A stretch of DNA of 39,390 bases, taken from assembly GCA_026416375.1 (NCBI GenBank), contig JAOAFI010000024.1, positions 1 to 39,390 of the forward strand, given 5' to 3'. Made by a program: the position numbers and the translations under genes. Under the pieces are notes generated by a model. That model was not told the origin of the DNA. It made no database searches and worked only from the letters and a program-made list of their open reading frames with translations. The DNA is from Patescibacteria group bacterium. Lineage in GTDB: Bacteria; Patescibacteriota; Microgenomatia; UBA1406; GWC2-37-13. This document shows, in pieces, positions 17,450 through 27,607 of the stretch (position 1 is its first letter; every line of letters begins with the position of its first letter).

Positions 17450-18281
17450 AAAAAATAATTACAAAGCCAAAGCTCTTCATACTGATTTTCTTTTTATCTA
17501 TCTTATAATTGCTGTTTTTTTAACTTTTTCTTTTAAAAAAATAAATGTCAATAATGTTTTAGGATTTGCAACCGATATTACTGTTCAAAAACTTTTTGAA
17601 TTAACTAATAAAGAACGTCAAAAAAATAATTTAAAATCTTTAAACTATAATGAAAATTTATCAAAAGCTGCATATGAAAAAGCTTTAGATATGTTTTCAA
17701 AAAATTATTGGGCTCATTTTGGACCAAATGGTGAAACTCCCTGGGATTTTATTTTAAAAAATAATTATCAATATGAATATGCTGGTGAAAATTTAGCAAA
17801 AAATTTTTTATTCAGCAATGGCGTTGTTTCTGCTTGGATGAATTCGCCAAGCCATCGTGAAAATATTCTAAAAAAAGAATATACTGATGTTGGTTTTGCT
17901 GTAGTTAATGGTATTTTAAATGGAGAAGAAACAACTTTAGTTGTTCAAATGTTTGCTAATCCTCTTAATAGAAATATCAAAACAAATAATTATTTAAACG
18001 AAAATACAAAAACCTTTGTTAAAAAATACAATAATTATGATAATCAAAAAAATGTTGTTTTAGCTCAAACTACTAATAATAAAAATTTATTAAATTGGCA
18101 AATTGTTTTTAATAGTCAAATATTATTTTTTATTTTTCTTATAATTGCTTTAATATTAGATATATACTTTGCAGAAAAATTTGGAATTATTAGAATTGAA
18201 GGTAAAAATATCGCTCATTTTATATTTATATTTTTTATTTTAATAAGTTTATTAATTATTTCAAAAGGATCAATTATATAA
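17403..18281 (+). CDS. CAP (SCP-like) domain membrane protein
   Basis: 292 aa. An N-terminal helix (about 28-47) leads into a CAP domain (about 60-185) with LFELTNKERQKNNL, the conserved WAHFGPNGETPWDF, YAGENLAKNF and WMNSPSHRENIL. The histidines and glutamate of the CAP cavity are present. Two more hydrophobic helices lie at the C-terminus (about 238-256 and 268-288). Bacterial CAP proteins are extracellular and mostly of unknown biochemical role. The start at 17403 lies 47 nt inside the lamin-tail gene; the ATG gives the conserved-looking leader (FIPNEKNNYKAKALH), which favours this start over a shorter one. It ends 9 nt before the next small gene. Confidence 0.85.
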   Translation: MEKLKNFFYHLFIPNEKNNYKAKALHTDFLFIYLIIAVFLTFSFKKINVNNVLGFATDITVQKLFELTNKERQKNNLKSLNYNENLSKAAYEKALDMFSKNYWAHFGPNGETPWDFILKNNYQYEYAGENLAKNFLFSNGVVSAWMNSPSHRENILKKEYTDVGFAVVNGILNGEETTLVVQMFANPLNRNIKTNNYLNENTKTFVKKYNNYDNQKNVVLAQTTNNKNLLNWQIVFNSQILFFIFLIIALILDIYFAEKFGIIRIEGKNIAHFIFIFFILISLLIISKGSII

Positions 18282-18290
18282 AATAAATTT

Positions 18291-18572
18291 ATGAAGAATT
18301 TATTCAATCAAATAAAAAAAGAATTTAAAAAACATTTTTTTGATTATTTATTATTAATAACAGCAGGAGTTTTTTTTCTTATTGGATTAAATATTTTTAA
18401 AGGAGAAAGAATAATTGAATTTATTATTTTATTGGCTTTTTCAAGTTTTTATATTATTTGGGGAATTTATCATCATTTAATTAAAGATGTTTTTAGATTA
18501 AAAATTGTGATAGAATATATATTAATAGGTTTTATTGTTTTATTTTTATTAAAAATTATTCTTATTCCATGA
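18291..18572 (+). CDS. Small three-helix membrane protein
   Basis: 93 aa. A short basic N-terminus (NLFNQIKKEFKKH) is followed by three hydrophobic segments (about 18-36, 43-62 and 71-91). No recognised family. The stop overlaps the next start as ATGA, so it is coupled to the nucleotidyltransferase gene. TAAAAT lies 6 nt before its ATG, but it overlaps the stop of the CAP gene and has no clear -35. Confidence 0.65.
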   Translation: MKNLFNQIKKEFKKHFFDYLLLITAGVFFLIGLNIFKGERIIEFIILLAFSSFYIIWGIYHHLIKDVFRLKIVIEYILIGFIVLFLLKIILIP

Positions 18573-19306
18573 AGGGAATTATTTTAGCTGGAGGATTAGC
18601 AACAAGACTTAGACCATTAACCTGGGTAACAAACAAACATCTTCTTCCAATTTATAATAAACCAATGATATATTATCCAATTCTTTCAATGAAAAAAGCA
18701 GGAATTACTGAGGTTTTAATTTCTACTTCTCCTGATCATGCTGGAGATTTTGCTGAATTATTAAAAGATGGTAGTGAATTTGGAATGAAATTTTATTATT
18801 CTATTCAAAGTAATCCAAAAGGAGGAATTGCCAATGCCATTGGTTTAGCTGAAAATTATGCTAAAGGAGAAAAAATCTTAGTTATTTTAGGAGACAATAT
18901 CTTTGGTTACGATCTAAAAAATGATGTTGAAGAATTCTCTAAAATAAAAAAAGGGGCTCTTGTTTATGGAGTAAAAATGAATACTCAAACAAAACAATAT
19001 GGAGTTATAGAAATTGATAAAAATAATAACGTTATATCAATAGAAGAAAAACCTGAAAATCCAAAATCTAATATTGCTCAAATTGGAGTATATATGTATG
19101 ATGAAAGAGTTTTCGATTTTATAAAAAAATTAAAACCATCATTAAGAGGAGAATTAGAAGTTACTGATTTAAATAATATTTATCTTAAAGAAAAAACTCT
19201 TTATTGCAAAATTATAGACTGGTGGATAGATGCCGGAACATCTCATGATGAATTATTAAAAGCTAATAATTTAGTATTCGAAAAAATAAAAAATAAAAAA
19301 ATTTAA
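18569..19306 (+). CDS. rmlA: Glucose-1-phosphate thymidylyltransferase-like nucleotidyltransferase
   Basis: 245 aa. The N-terminal LAGGLATRLRPLT is the nucleotide-binding and catalytic loop of sugar-phosphate nucleotidyltransferases, followed by GGIANAIGLAE, ILGDNIFGYDL (metal-binding Asp), GVYMYDERVFD, RGELEVTDLNN and WWIDAGTSHDELL. This motif set matches RmlA/RfbA, which makes dTDP-glucose from dTTP and glucose-1-phosphate for rhamnose and other deoxysugars. It is about 45 residues shorter than E. coli RmlA, at the C-terminal end that holds the allosteric/dimer segment. No rmlBCD genes are in this window. Specificity for dTTP over UTP is inferred by family resemblance. Confidence 0.85.
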   Translation: MKGIILAGGLATRLRPLTWVTNKHLLPIYNKPMIYYPILSMKKAGITEVLISTSPDHAGDFAELLKDGSEFGMKFYYSIQSNPKGGIANAIGLAENYAKGEKILVILGDNIFGYDLKNDVEEFSKIKKGALVYGVKMNTQTKQYGVIEIDKNNNVISIEEKPENPKSNIAQIGVYMYDERVFDFIKKLKPSLRGELEVTDLNNIYLKEKTLYCKIIDWWIDAGTSHDELLKANNLVFEKIKNKKI

Positions 19307-19307
19307 A

Positions 19308-19568
19308 ATGGAAAATAGCGAATTTTTATTAATATTAGTAATTACTTTTATTACAATTTTAATATTAATTATAGGAATTCAGTTAATTTTTATTTTAAAA
19401 GAAATAACAAAATTAATAAAGAAAATATCAAATTTAATAGATAAAGAAAATTTTAATAATAATGAACAAAAAAATATAGATGAAAATAATAAACAACAAA
19501 AAAAATTTGAAAATTCTAATTTATATAATATAATTAATAAAATAAAATTTTTTTATCCAAAAAAATAA
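19308..19568 (+). CDS. Small single-helix membrane protein
   Basis: 86 aa. One long hydrophobic helix (about residues 6-31) is followed by an amphipathic segment and an Asn/Gln/Lys-rich tail. No recognised family. It starts 1 nt after the rmlA stop. It could be a minor envelope protein; nothing more can be said. Confidence 0.55.
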   Translation: MENSEFLLILVITFITILILIIGIQLIFILKEITKLIKKISNLIDKENFNNNEQKNIDENNKQQKKFENSNLYNIINKIKFFYPKK

Positions 19569-19635
19569 GAATTAAGATTATAAAAAATTTAAAAGATGTT
19601 TAAAAATCATTTGACTTTAAAAATAATATATAGTA

Positions 19636-19644
19636 TGCTATAAT
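19636..19644 (+). promoter_or_regulatory. Extended -10 promoter of the rpoBC-str block
   Basis: TGC-TATAAT is a perfect extended -10. TTGACT lies at 19611-19616 but 22 bp from TATAAT (17 bp from an overlapping TATGCT), so the -35 contact is ambiguous. The expected transcription start is about 19651, directly on the hairpin that follows. Confidence 0.65.
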
Positions 19645-19652
19645 AGTTTTTT

Positions 19653-19678
19653 AAACCCATTATTTTTGGGTTTTTTTT
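19653..19678 (+). terminator. Intrinsic-terminator-like hairpin upstream of rpoB
   Basis: AAACCCA (19653-19659), a 7-nt loop and TGGGTTT (19667-19673), then T's up to 19678. It is the only well-formed stem plus T-run I found in the window. It may end read-through from the rmlA operon, yet it lies just downstream of the rpoB promoter, so it would also be the 5' end of the rpoB mRNA. Confidence 0.65.
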
Positions 19679-19712
19679 ATCATTAAAAAAATATTAATAA
19701 AAATTCTTTCAG

Positions 19713-22700
19713 ATGATTAAAACAGATAAAAAATCTCAAAAAAAAGAAAAAAATAATTTATTTTTAGGCAATAAAGATTTATTTCTTGAAGAAATAAATT
19801 TAATTGATGTTCAAAAAAAATCATGGGAAAATTTTATAAATTTTGATTTAAAAGAAACACTAGAAGAATTTTTCCCGATTGATGACTACACTGAAAAAAA
19901 ATTCTCTTTATTTTTTGAAGATGTTTATTTTGGAGAACCAAGGTATTCAATAGATCTATGCTTAAAGAAAAAATTAACCTATGATGTTCCTGTTTATTTA
20001 AAACTTAAACTTGTTAATAAAAAAACAGGTTCAGAAAAAAAACAAGATGTTTACTTCTTTAATCTTCCAAAAATGACCGAAAGAGGAACTTTTATAATAA
20101 ATGGAATAGAAAGAGCAATAATTAATCAAATTGTTAGATCTCCAGGAGTTTATTTTACAGCAGAAATCGATAAAACAACTGGTCTTACATTATATAATGC
20201 TGAAATAAGACCTTATATTGGAGCTTGGATTGATATAACAATAAACAAAAATAATTTAATTGAAATGAAAATTAACAAAAAAAGAAAATTTTTAGCAACA
20301 ACTTTTATTAAAATTTTTGAAAACGAAAGTGAATCTCAATTAATTTCTTATTTTAAAGATATTAATAAAGGTTTGTTTGAAAAATACATTTTACCAACAA
20401 TAAAAAAAGATCAAACAAAAACAAAAGATGAAGCTATATTAGAAATATACAGAAAAATAAAGCCAGGAGAACCATTAATACTTGAAAATGCTTATGAAAC
20501 TATTAAAAATTTATTTTTTGATAATAGAAAATATTCTTTAGCTGATTTTGGAAGATATAAAATAAACAAAAAGCTTAATCTTGATATAGAAATAAATAAA
20601 CAAAATCGCCTTCTAACAAAAAGAGATATTATTGAAACAATAAAATATTTAGTAAATTTAACTAACAATATTGGAGAATTTGACAATATTGATCATCTTG
20701 GAAACAGAAGACTTAGAACTGTCGGAGAACTTGTTTCAATGTATGGAATAAGAGTTGGTATGGTTAGAACAACAAGAGAAATAAAAGAAAGAATGAGCTT
20801 AGTTTCAAATGAAACTAATGTTCTTCCTTCTCAAATAGTTAATTCAAAACCAATAATTGTAGCTATTAATTCATTTTATAGAACAAGTCAATTATCAACA
20901 ATTGTTGACCAAACAAATCCTCTATCTGAACTAGATAATTTAAGAAGAATTACTGTTGGTGGACCAGGTGGAATTGAAAAAGAAAGAGCATCTTTTTCAA
21001 TTCGTGATATCTCTTCATCTCAATATGGAAGAATTTGTCCTATAAGAAGCCCTGAAGGTCCAAATATTGGTGTAGTTACCTACATGGCTTTATACTCTCG
21101 AGTTAATAAATATGGATTTTTAGAAACACCATATAAAAAAGTAATCAATAAAAAAATTACTAATGAAATTGTTTATCTTCAAGCAGATGATGAAGAAAAT
21201 TATTATATTACTTCTAATGATGTAAAAATAGAAAATAATGAAATAAAAGATGATTTTGTTGTTTGTCGATATAAAGGAGAAATTATTGAAATTGATTCAA
21301 AAAAAATAAATTTTATTGATTTATCTCCTCGTCAAGTTGTTGGAGCATCTGCTTCTCTTATTCCATTTTTACAAAACGATGATGCTTCGCGTGCTTTAAT
21401 GGGATCTCACATGCAATGTCAGGCTGTTCCACTTATAAAACCAGAGGCTCCAATTGTTGGAACAGGAATTGAAGAAAAAATTTCAACATCTTTAGGAAGA
21501 ACTATTAAAGCTCCAGAAGATGGAATTATAGAATATGTTGATGGTCAAAAAGTAATTTTAAAAGGAAAAAGTGGAAAAATTTTTGAATATAATTTAGAAA
21601 GATTCATAAGAACAAATAAAGATGTTTGTTTTGATCAAAGACCAAAAGTAGAAAAAAATCAAAAAATAAAAAAAGGCGAAATAATAATTGATGGTCCTTC
21701 AACTGATAATGGAAAATTAGCTTTAGGAAAAAATCTTGTTGTTGCTTATACATCTTTAAATGGTTTAGGATATGAAGATGGTTTTGTAATTTCAGAAAGA
21801 TTAGTAAAAGAAAATGTTTTAACTTCAATTACTATTGAAGAATTTATTGCTGATTTAGTTGATACTAAACTTGGACCTGAAGAACTAACACGCGATATTC
21901 CAAACGTAAGAGAAGAAGTATTAGCTAATTTAGATAAAAATGGATTAATTAATATTGGAACTGAAGTAAAAGGAGGAGATATTTTAGTTGGAAAAGTAGC
22001 TCCAAAAGGAGAAAAAGAATTGACAGCTGAAGAAAGACTTCTTAGAGCTATATTTGGAGAAAAAGCAAAAGATATAAAAGATACATCACTTCGTGTTCCT
22101 TATGGAAAAAGAGGTACTGTTGTTAATATCGAAACAATTGATGCAAAAAAAGATCCAAATGAACTTGAACCAAGCGTTATAAAAAGAATTATTATCAATA
22201 CAGCACAACTTAGAAAAATATCAGTCGGCGATAAATTAGCCGGACGTCATGGAAACAAAGGTGTTATTTCAAAAATACTTCCAGAGTGGGATATGCCTTA
22301 TTTAGAAGACGGTACACCAGTTGATGTAATTCTTTCTCCTCTATCAATTCTTTCAAGAATGAATTTAGGACAACTTTTTGAAAATTTACTTGGAACAATA
22401 GCAAACAAAAAAAATGTTCAAATTTCTGTTCCTGTTTTTGAAAAAATAAAAGAAGAATTTATAATTGAATCATTAAAACAATTAGGTTTACCTGTTGATA
22501 ATAAGGTTACTTTATATGACGGTCAAACAGGTATTCCTTTTGAGAGAAAAGTTTTAGTAGGAACATCATACATTATGAAACTTATTCATATGGTTGAAGA
22601 TAAATTTCATGCAAGATCAGTTGGCCCATATTCTCTTGTTACTCAGCAACCTCTTGGCGGAAAATCACAATTAGGCGGACAAAGATTTGGAGAAATGGAA

Positions 22701-22904
22701 GTTTGGGCTCTTGAATCACATAGAGTTCCTTATACTCTACAGGAAATGTTAACAATAAAAAGTGATGATGTAAGAGGAAGAACAAAAGCTTTTGAATCAA
22801 TAATTAAAGGAACAGATATCCCACAATCATCTGTTCCTGAATCATTCAATGTTTTAATAAAAGAATTAAATGCATTAGGATTATCAATTGAATATGTTAA
22901 ATAA
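19713..22904 (+). CDS. rpoB: RNA polymerase beta subunit
   Basis: 1063 aa, shorter than E. coli RpoB because lineage-specific inserts are missing. Readable landmarks: the fork/rifampicin region (TSQLSTIVDQTNPLSELDNL), GRICPIRSPEGPNIG, the DDASRALMGSHMQ region, KNLVVAYTSLNGLGYEDGF, GDKLAGRHGNKGVIS, and the C-terminal QPLGGKSQLGGQRFGEMEVWALE. It forms the catalytic core of transcription with beta'. Three residues in the rifampicin pocket differ from sensitive enzymes (see findings). The ATG at 19713 has no clear Shine-Dalgarno and follows a leader of about 60 nt. rpoC starts 2 nt after its stop. Confidence 0.98.
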   Translation: MIKTDKKSQKKEKNNLFLGNKDLFLEEINLIDVQKKSWENFINFDLKETLEEFFPIDDYTEKKFSLFFEDVYFGEPRYSIDLCLKKKLTYDVPVYLKLKLVNKKTGSEKKQDVYFFNLPKMTERGTFIINGIERAIINQIVRSPGVYFTAEIDKTTGLTLYNAEIRPYIGAWIDITINKNNLIEMKINKKRKFLATTFIKIFENESESQLISYFKDINKGLFEKYILPTIKKDQTKTKDEAILEIYRKIKPGEPLILENAYETIKNLFFDNRKYSLADFGRYKINKKLNLDIEINKQNRLLTKRDIIETIKYLVNLTNNIGEFDNIDHLGNRRLRTVGELVSMYGIRVGMVRTTREIKERMSLVSNETNVLPSQIVNSKPIIVAINSFYRTSQLSTIVDQTNPLSELDNLRRITVGGPGGIEKERASFSIRDISSSQYGRICPIRSPEGPNIGVVTYMALYSRVNKYGFLETPYKKVINKKITNEIVYLQADDEENYYITSNDVKIENNEIKDDFVVCRYKGEIIEIDSKKINFIDLSPRQVVGASASLIPFLQNDDASRALMGSHMQCQAVPLIKPEAPIVGTGIEEKISTSLGRTIKAPEDGIIEYVDGQKVILKGKSGKIFEYNLERFIRTNKDVCFDQRPKVEKNQKIKKGEIIIDGPSTDNGKLALGKNLVVAYTSLNGLGYEDGFVISERLVKENVLTSITIEEFIADLVDTKLGPEELTRDIPNVREEVLANLDKNGLINIGTEVKGGDILVGKVAPKGEKELTAEERLLRAIFGEKAKDIKDTSLRVPYGKRGTVVNIETIDAKKDPNELEPSVIKRIIINTAQLRKISVGDKLAGRHGNKGVISKILPEWDMPYLEDGTPVDVILSPLSILSRMNLGQLFENLLGTIANKKNVQISVPVFEKIKEEFIIESLKQLGLPVDNKVTLYDGQTGIPFERKVLVGTSYIMKLIHMVEDKFHARSVGPYSLVTQQPLGGKSQLGGQRFGEMEVWALESHRVPYTLQEMLTIKSDDVRGRTKAFESIIKGTDIPQSSVPESFNVLIKELNALGLSIEYVK

Positions 22905-22906
22905 AA

Positions 22907-25900
22907 ATGGAAAATAATTTAAATATCATTGATTTTTCTGGTTTAAAAATTACTTTAGCTTCTCCTGAAAATATAATTAAATGGTCTCATGGTGAAGTAA
23001 CCAAACCAGAAACAATAAATTATCGAACTTTTAGAGCAGAAAAAGACGGTCTTTTTGATGAAAAAATTTTTGGACCAACAAAAGATTATGAATGTTATTG
23101 TGGAAAGTATAAAAGAATTCGTTATAAAGGAATTATTTGTGATAGATGTGGAGTTGAAGTCACCACCTCAGCTGTTAGACGCGAAAGAATGGGTCATATA
23201 AAATTAGCTTCTCCGATTGCTCATATCTGGTATTTTAAAGGTTCATCATCTATTTTAAGCATAATATTAGGTATTCCTCCGCAATCATTAGAAAGAATTA
23301 TTTATTATGCTTTATATTTAGTAAAAAAAGTTGATGAAAATAAACAAAAAAAAGCAATAAAAATAATTGAAGAAGATCAAAAAAAAGAATTGCAAAAATT
23401 AGAAGAAGAATACAATAAAGAAGTTGAAAAAATAAAAAAAGATTTTGAAAATCAATTTAAAAATTTAAAAGAAAAAATATCAAATAAAGAACAATGGGAA
23501 ATTATTAAACAAGAAATAGAATTTAAACAAAGAGAACAATTAAAACTAGCCTCAAATAATCATCTTGATAAAAAAACAAGAAAAAATGTTTTTTATGAAA
23601 GAATTTTAAAAATTGTTAAAAATTTACAACCCTATGATATTTTTGAAGAAGATGATTATATTTATCTAAAAGAAAAAAATATTGATGACTTTTTAGAATT
23701 GGGAATGGGATCAGAAACCATTTATGAAATATTATCTTCAATTGATATCCATAAAGAATATTCTTTATGTTTAAAAGAACTTACTGATTCAGCAGGAGAA
23801 AAAAGAAATAAATTATTAAAAAAAGTAAGAATTCTTGAAGCTTTTATTAAAGCAAAAATTGATCCAAAATGGATGATTATGACAGTTTTGCCAGTTATTC
23901 CTCCAGATCTTAGGCCTGTAGTTCAATTACCAGGAGGAAAATTTGCAACTAGTGATTTAAATGATTTTTACAGAAGAGTAATAAATAGAAACAATAGATT
24001 AAAACAACTTATTGATCTTGGAGCTCCAGAAATAATATTAAGAAATGAAAAAAGAATGTTGCAGGAAGCTGTTGATTCATTAATTGATCTTCAAAAATCA
24101 AGAGGAAAAGCAAGAACTGCTGGTGCTGCTTCAAAGGTTCAAAAATCTTTATCAGATATTTTAAGAGGAAAACAAGGAAGATTTAGACAAAATTTGCTTG
24201 GAAAAAGAGTTGATTATTCAGGAAGATCGACAATTATTGTTGGACCAGAATTAAAACTTGATCAGGTTGGTATTCCAAAAGAAATGGCTCTTGAACTTTT
24301 TAAACCATTTTTGCTTCATGAAATAATTGTTAGAGGCTTAGCTCCAAATATTAAAAGCGCCAAAAATTTCTTAGAAAAAAAAGAGCCTGTTGTTTATGAT
24401 ATTTTAGAAGAAATTACAAAAAATCATCCAGTATTATTAAACAGAGCTCCTACTCTTCATAAACTCTCTATTTTAGGATTTTATCCTGTTTTAACTGATG
24501 ATTATGCTATAAAACTTCATCCAACAGTTTGTGCTGGATATAATGCTGATTTTGATGGAGATGCTATGGGTGTATTCTTGCCAATTTCAAAAAATGCAAT
24601 TGAAGAAGTAAAATCAAGAATGCTTCCTTATTATAATCTTTTAAAACCAGCTGATGGTTCGCCGATTGTTTTACCAAATAAAGAAATGGCTTTAGGATGT
24701 TATTATTTAACAACAATTGATAAAAATTTAATTAATAAAAAAGATGAAGAATTAAAATATTTTGCTACTTATAATGAAGCCTACAGATTTTTTCAAGTTG
24801 GAAAAATAAAATTAAGAGAACCAATACTGGTAAAAATAGAAGATAAATTAATAAAAACAACCGTTGGAAGAATTATTTTTAATAATTCCCTACCTCAAGA
24901 CTTTAGTAATTTTATAAATGAAGATATAAAAGCAAGCGATTTAAAAAATATCATTATTAAAGCAATAAAACATTATGATGAAAAAACTGTTGGAGAATTA
25001 ATTGATAGATTAAAAGAATTAGGTTTTTGGGCGTCAACCATTGCCGGAGGACTTTCTGTATCTATATTCGATTGTCAGATGATTGAAGAAAAAGATAATA
25101 TTATAAAAGAAACTGAAAAAGAAATTAAAAAAATTAATAAAAATTATCTTGAAGGGCTTTTAACTCTTGAAGAAAAAAAACGATATTCAAATAAACTTTG
25201 GATTGATACAACAGAAATTTTAGCCGATAAAACATGGAAAGCTTTAGATGAAGAAAATCCAGTTAAAATAATCATTAATTCAGGAGGAGCTCGTGCTTCA
25301 AAAGAACAATTAAAACAACTTTCAGCTATAAAAGGTCTTGTTGTTGATCCTTTAGGAAAAATTATTGAGGTTCCAACAAAATCAAATTACAGACAAGGAC
25401 TTTCGATTTTTGAATATGTCATTTCAGCTAGAGGTGCAAGAAAAGGATTAACTGATTCAGCATTAAAAACAGCTGATGCTGGTTATTTAACAAGACGCCT
25501 TGTTGATGTTGCTCATGATATGATTATCAAAGAAATTGATTGCAATACAAATGAAGGATTAGAAATAATTAATCAAGGAACAAGAGGAGAAAAATTTAAA
25601 GAAAGAATTATAAATAGATTCTTAGCTCAAGATATATTAAATGAAAAAAATGAAATTATTGCTAAAAGAAATGATTTAATTAATGAAGAATTAGCTGATT
25701 TAATAATAAAAAACAAAATAAACAAAGTAATAGTTAGGTCTCCTTTATATTGTGCATCAGCCTATGGTCTATGTCAAAAATGTTACGGAGTTGATCTTTC
25801 AACTCATAAAGTTGTTGATATGGGTGTTCCTGTTGGTGTTATAGCTGCTCAATCAATAGGTGAACCAGGAACTCAATTGACAATGAGAGTTAGACATTTT

Positions 25901-26707
25901 GGAGGAATTGTTATTTCAGATGTTACTCAAGGATTGCCAAGAGTTGAAGAATTATTTGAAACCAGAACTCCAAAAATTGTTTCTCCTATTTCTGAAATAA
26001 ATGGAAAAGTATCGGTTCAAGAAGATACAGAAAAAGATCTTTATTTAATAAAAATAACATCATCAAATAAAAATTCTCAAATAAAAGAACAACAATTTAC
26101 TATTCCAAAATCTCAAAAATTAAAAGTCAAAGACGGAGATCTAATAACAGAAGGAACACCATTATCAGAAGGATATCTTGATATTAATGATATTTTATCA
26201 ATAAAAGGATTAAGAGCTGCCCAACTTTATCTTTTAAATGAAATTCAAAAAGTTTATGAATCTCAAGGAATTGCAATACACGATAAACACTTTGAAACAA
26301 TTATTAGAAAAATGAGCGATAAGGTAATTATTGAAGATGAAGGAGATACATCATTTATAAAAGATGAAGTTGTTTCAAAAATAAGATTTGAAGAAGAAAA
26401 TAAAAAAATTCTCGCCAAAGGCCAAAAACCAGCAACTGGAAAAATATCAATTTTAGGTATTACAAGAGCCGCTATTTATACTGATTCATGGTTATCTGCT
26501 GCATCATTTGAACAAACAACAAACGTATTAAGCTCAGCAGCTATAAAAGGACAAGTAGATTATTTGTTAGGATTAAAAGAAAATGTTATAATAGGCAGAT
26601 TGATACCAGTAACAAAAGAATTAATTGAAAAATATTATGGTAAGTTTTTAAACAAATATGCCAACAATCAACCAACTGGTCAAGAAAAAAAGACAAAAGA
26701 GGATTAA
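22907..26707 (+). CDS. rpoC: RNA polymerase beta' subunit
   Basis: 1266 aa. The N-terminal zinc site ([20 protein letters not shown]) and clamp are followed by a Lys/Glu-rich coiled-coil stretch (about residues 145-215). The catalytic [10 protein letters not shown] triad of aspartates is intact, as are the bridge-helix region ([26 protein letters not shown]) and the second zinc site ([13 protein letters not shown] with an upstream Cys in EIDCNTNEG). C-terminal landmarks [16 protein letters not shown] and [11 protein letters not shown] are present. The last 50 nt overlap the start of rpsL, so the C-terminal tail is constrained by the S12 N-terminus. Confidence 0.98.
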   Translation: MENNLNIIDFSGLKITLASPENIIKWSHGEVTKPETINYRTFRAEKDGLFDEKIFGPTKDYECYCGKYKRIRYKGIICDRCGVEVTTSAVRRERMGHIKLASPIAHIWYFKGSSSILSIILGIPPQSLERIIYYALYLVKKVDENKQKKAIKIIEEDQKKELQKLEEEYNKEVEKIKKDFENQFKNLKEKISNKEQWEIIKQEIEFKQREQLKLASNNHLDKKTRKNVFYERILKIVKNLQPYDIFEEDDYIYLKEKNIDDFLELGMGSETIYEILSSIDIHKEYSLCLKELTDSAGEKRNKLLKKVRILEAFIKAKIDPKWMIMTVLPVIPPDLRPVVQLPGGKFATSDLNDFYRRVINRNNRLKQLIDLGAPEIILRNEKRMLQEAVDSLIDLQKSRGKARTAGAASKVQKSLSDILRGKQGRFRQNLLGKRVDYSGRSTIIVGPELKLDQVGIPKEMALELFKPFLLHEIIVRGLAPNIKSAKNFLEKKEPVVYDILEEITKNHPVLLNRAPTLHKLSILGFYPVLTDDYAIKLHPTVCAGYNADFDGDAMGVFLPISKNAIEEVKSRMLPYYNLLKPADGSPIVLPNKEMALGCYYLTTIDKNLINKKDEELKYFATYNEAYRFFQVGKIKLREPILVKIEDKLIKTTVGRIIFNNSLPQDFSNFINEDIKASDLKNIIIKAIKHYDEKTVGELIDRLKELGFWASTIAGGLSVSIFDCQMIEEKDNIIKETEKEIKKINKNYLEGLLTLEEKKRYSNKLWIDTTEILADKTWKALDEENPVKIIINSGGARASKEQLKQLSAIKGLVVDPLGKIIEVPTKSNYRQGLSIFEYVISARGARKGLTDSALKTADAGYLTRRLVDVAHDMIIKEIDCNTNEGLEIINQGTRGEKFKERIINRFLAQDILNEKNEIIAKRNDLINEELADLIIKNKINKVIVRSPLYCASAYGLCQKCYGVDLSTHKVVDMGVPVGVIAAQSIGEPGTQLTMRVRHFGGIVISDVTQGLPRVEELFETRTPKIVSPISEINGKVSVQEDTEKDLYLIKITSSNKNSQIKEQQFTIPKSQKLKVKDGDLITEGTPLSEGYLDINDILSIKGLRAAQLYLLNEIQKVYESQGIAIHDKHFETIIRKMSDKVIIEDEGDTSFIKDEVVSKIRFEEENKKILAKGQKPATGKISILGITRAAIYTDSWLSAASFEQTTNVLSSAAIKGQVDYLLGLKENVIIGRLIPVTKELIEKYYGKFLNKYANNQPTGQEKKTKED

Positions 26708-27074
26708 AAAATCAAAAGCAGTTGCTTTAAAACAAAATTTTAATTCTCTTAAAAGAAAATATTTAAAAAATAATAATCCTTTTAAAAGAGGTGTTTGTAC
26801 TATTGTAAGAACAATGACACCTAAAAAACCAAATTCAGCTTTAAGAAAAGTCGCTAGAGTAAGACTTTCCAATAAAATGGAAGTAACTGCATATATTCAA
26901 GGAATAGGTCATAATCTAGCTGAACATTCAATTGTTTTAGTTAGAGGAGGAAGAGTAAAGGATCTTCCAGGAGTTAAATATCATATTGTAAGAGGTAAAT
27001 ATGATACTGCTGGAGTTGAAAATAGAAAAAGTTCTCGTTCCAAATACGGAACTAAATTGCCAAAACAAAAATAA
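26658..27074 (+). CDS. rpsL: 30S ribosomal protein S12
   Basis: 138 aa. MPTINQLV at the N-terminus fixes the start even though it lies 50 nt inside rpoC. The decoding-centre loops [11 protein letters not shown] and [11 protein letters not shown] are intact, with lysine at the classical streptomycin-resistance position. Between VAL and KRGVC there are 18 residues ([18 protein letters not shown]) where E. coli has about 5, so this segment is some 13 residues longer. I recall similar enlargements in CPR S12 proteins. S12 sits at the A-site and monitors codon-anticodon pairing. It is followed after 19 bp by rpsG. Confidence 0.97.
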   Translation: MPTINQLVKKKRQKRIKKSKAVALKQNFNSLKRKYLKNNNPFKRGVCTIVRTMTPKKPNSALRKVARVRLSNKMEVTAYIQGIGHNLAEHSIVLVRGGRVKDLPGVKYHIVRGKYDTAGVENRKSSRSKYGTKLPKQK

Positions 27075-27093
27075 TTAATAGTTAATAAATGAT

Positions 27094-27567
27094 ATGCCTC
27101 GTCATCGTTATAAAAAAATAAAAATAAAACCAGATAAAATTTATGAAAGTTTTGAAGTAGCTAAATTAATAAACTACGTCATGAAAGATGGGGAAAAAAA
27201 AGTAGCTGAAAAAATTGTTTATCAAGCTTTTGATGAAATAAAAAAACAAGGAAAAGATCCAATCAAAATTTTTTATCAAGCAATTGAAAATACTTCTCCT
27301 CAAATGGAAGTCAAACCAAGAAGATTAGGAGGTGCTTCTTATTTAGTACCAGTTGAAGTTAGAAAAGAAAGAAAATTATTTTTATCTTTAAATTGGATTA
27401 TTGAAGCGGCATCTGCTAGATCAAATAAAGAATATCATAATTTTTATAAAAAATTATCAGCAGAAATTATTGACGCAGCCAACAATCAAGGTCAAGCTGT
27501 TGTAAAAAAACAACAAACAGAAGCTCTAGCTGAAAAAAACAAAGCTTTTTCTCATTTAAAGTGGTAA
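27094..27567 (+). CDS. rpsG: 30S ribosomal protein S7
   Basis: 157 aa, normal length. The protein shows the S7 core: LINYVMKDGEKKVAEKIVYQAFDEI, then ENTSPQMEVKPRRLGGASYLVPVEV and WIIEAASARSNKEYH. S7 initiates assembly of the 30S head by binding the 3' domain of 16S rRNA. It lies between rpsL (19 bp) and fusA (40 bp) in the conserved str order. No Shine-Dalgarno is apparent before the ATG. Confidence 0.97.
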   Translation: MPRHRYKKIKIKPDKIYESFEVAKLINYVMKDGEKKVAEKIVYQAFDEIKKQGKDPIKIFYQAIENTSPQMEVKPRRLGGASYLVPVEVRKERKLFLSLNWIIEAASARSNKEYHNFYKKLSAEIIDAANNQGQAVVKKQQTEALAEKNKAFSHLKW

Positions 27568-27607
27568 GTTTATTTATTAATTTTAATTTTATTTATTTTT
27601 AATTTTT

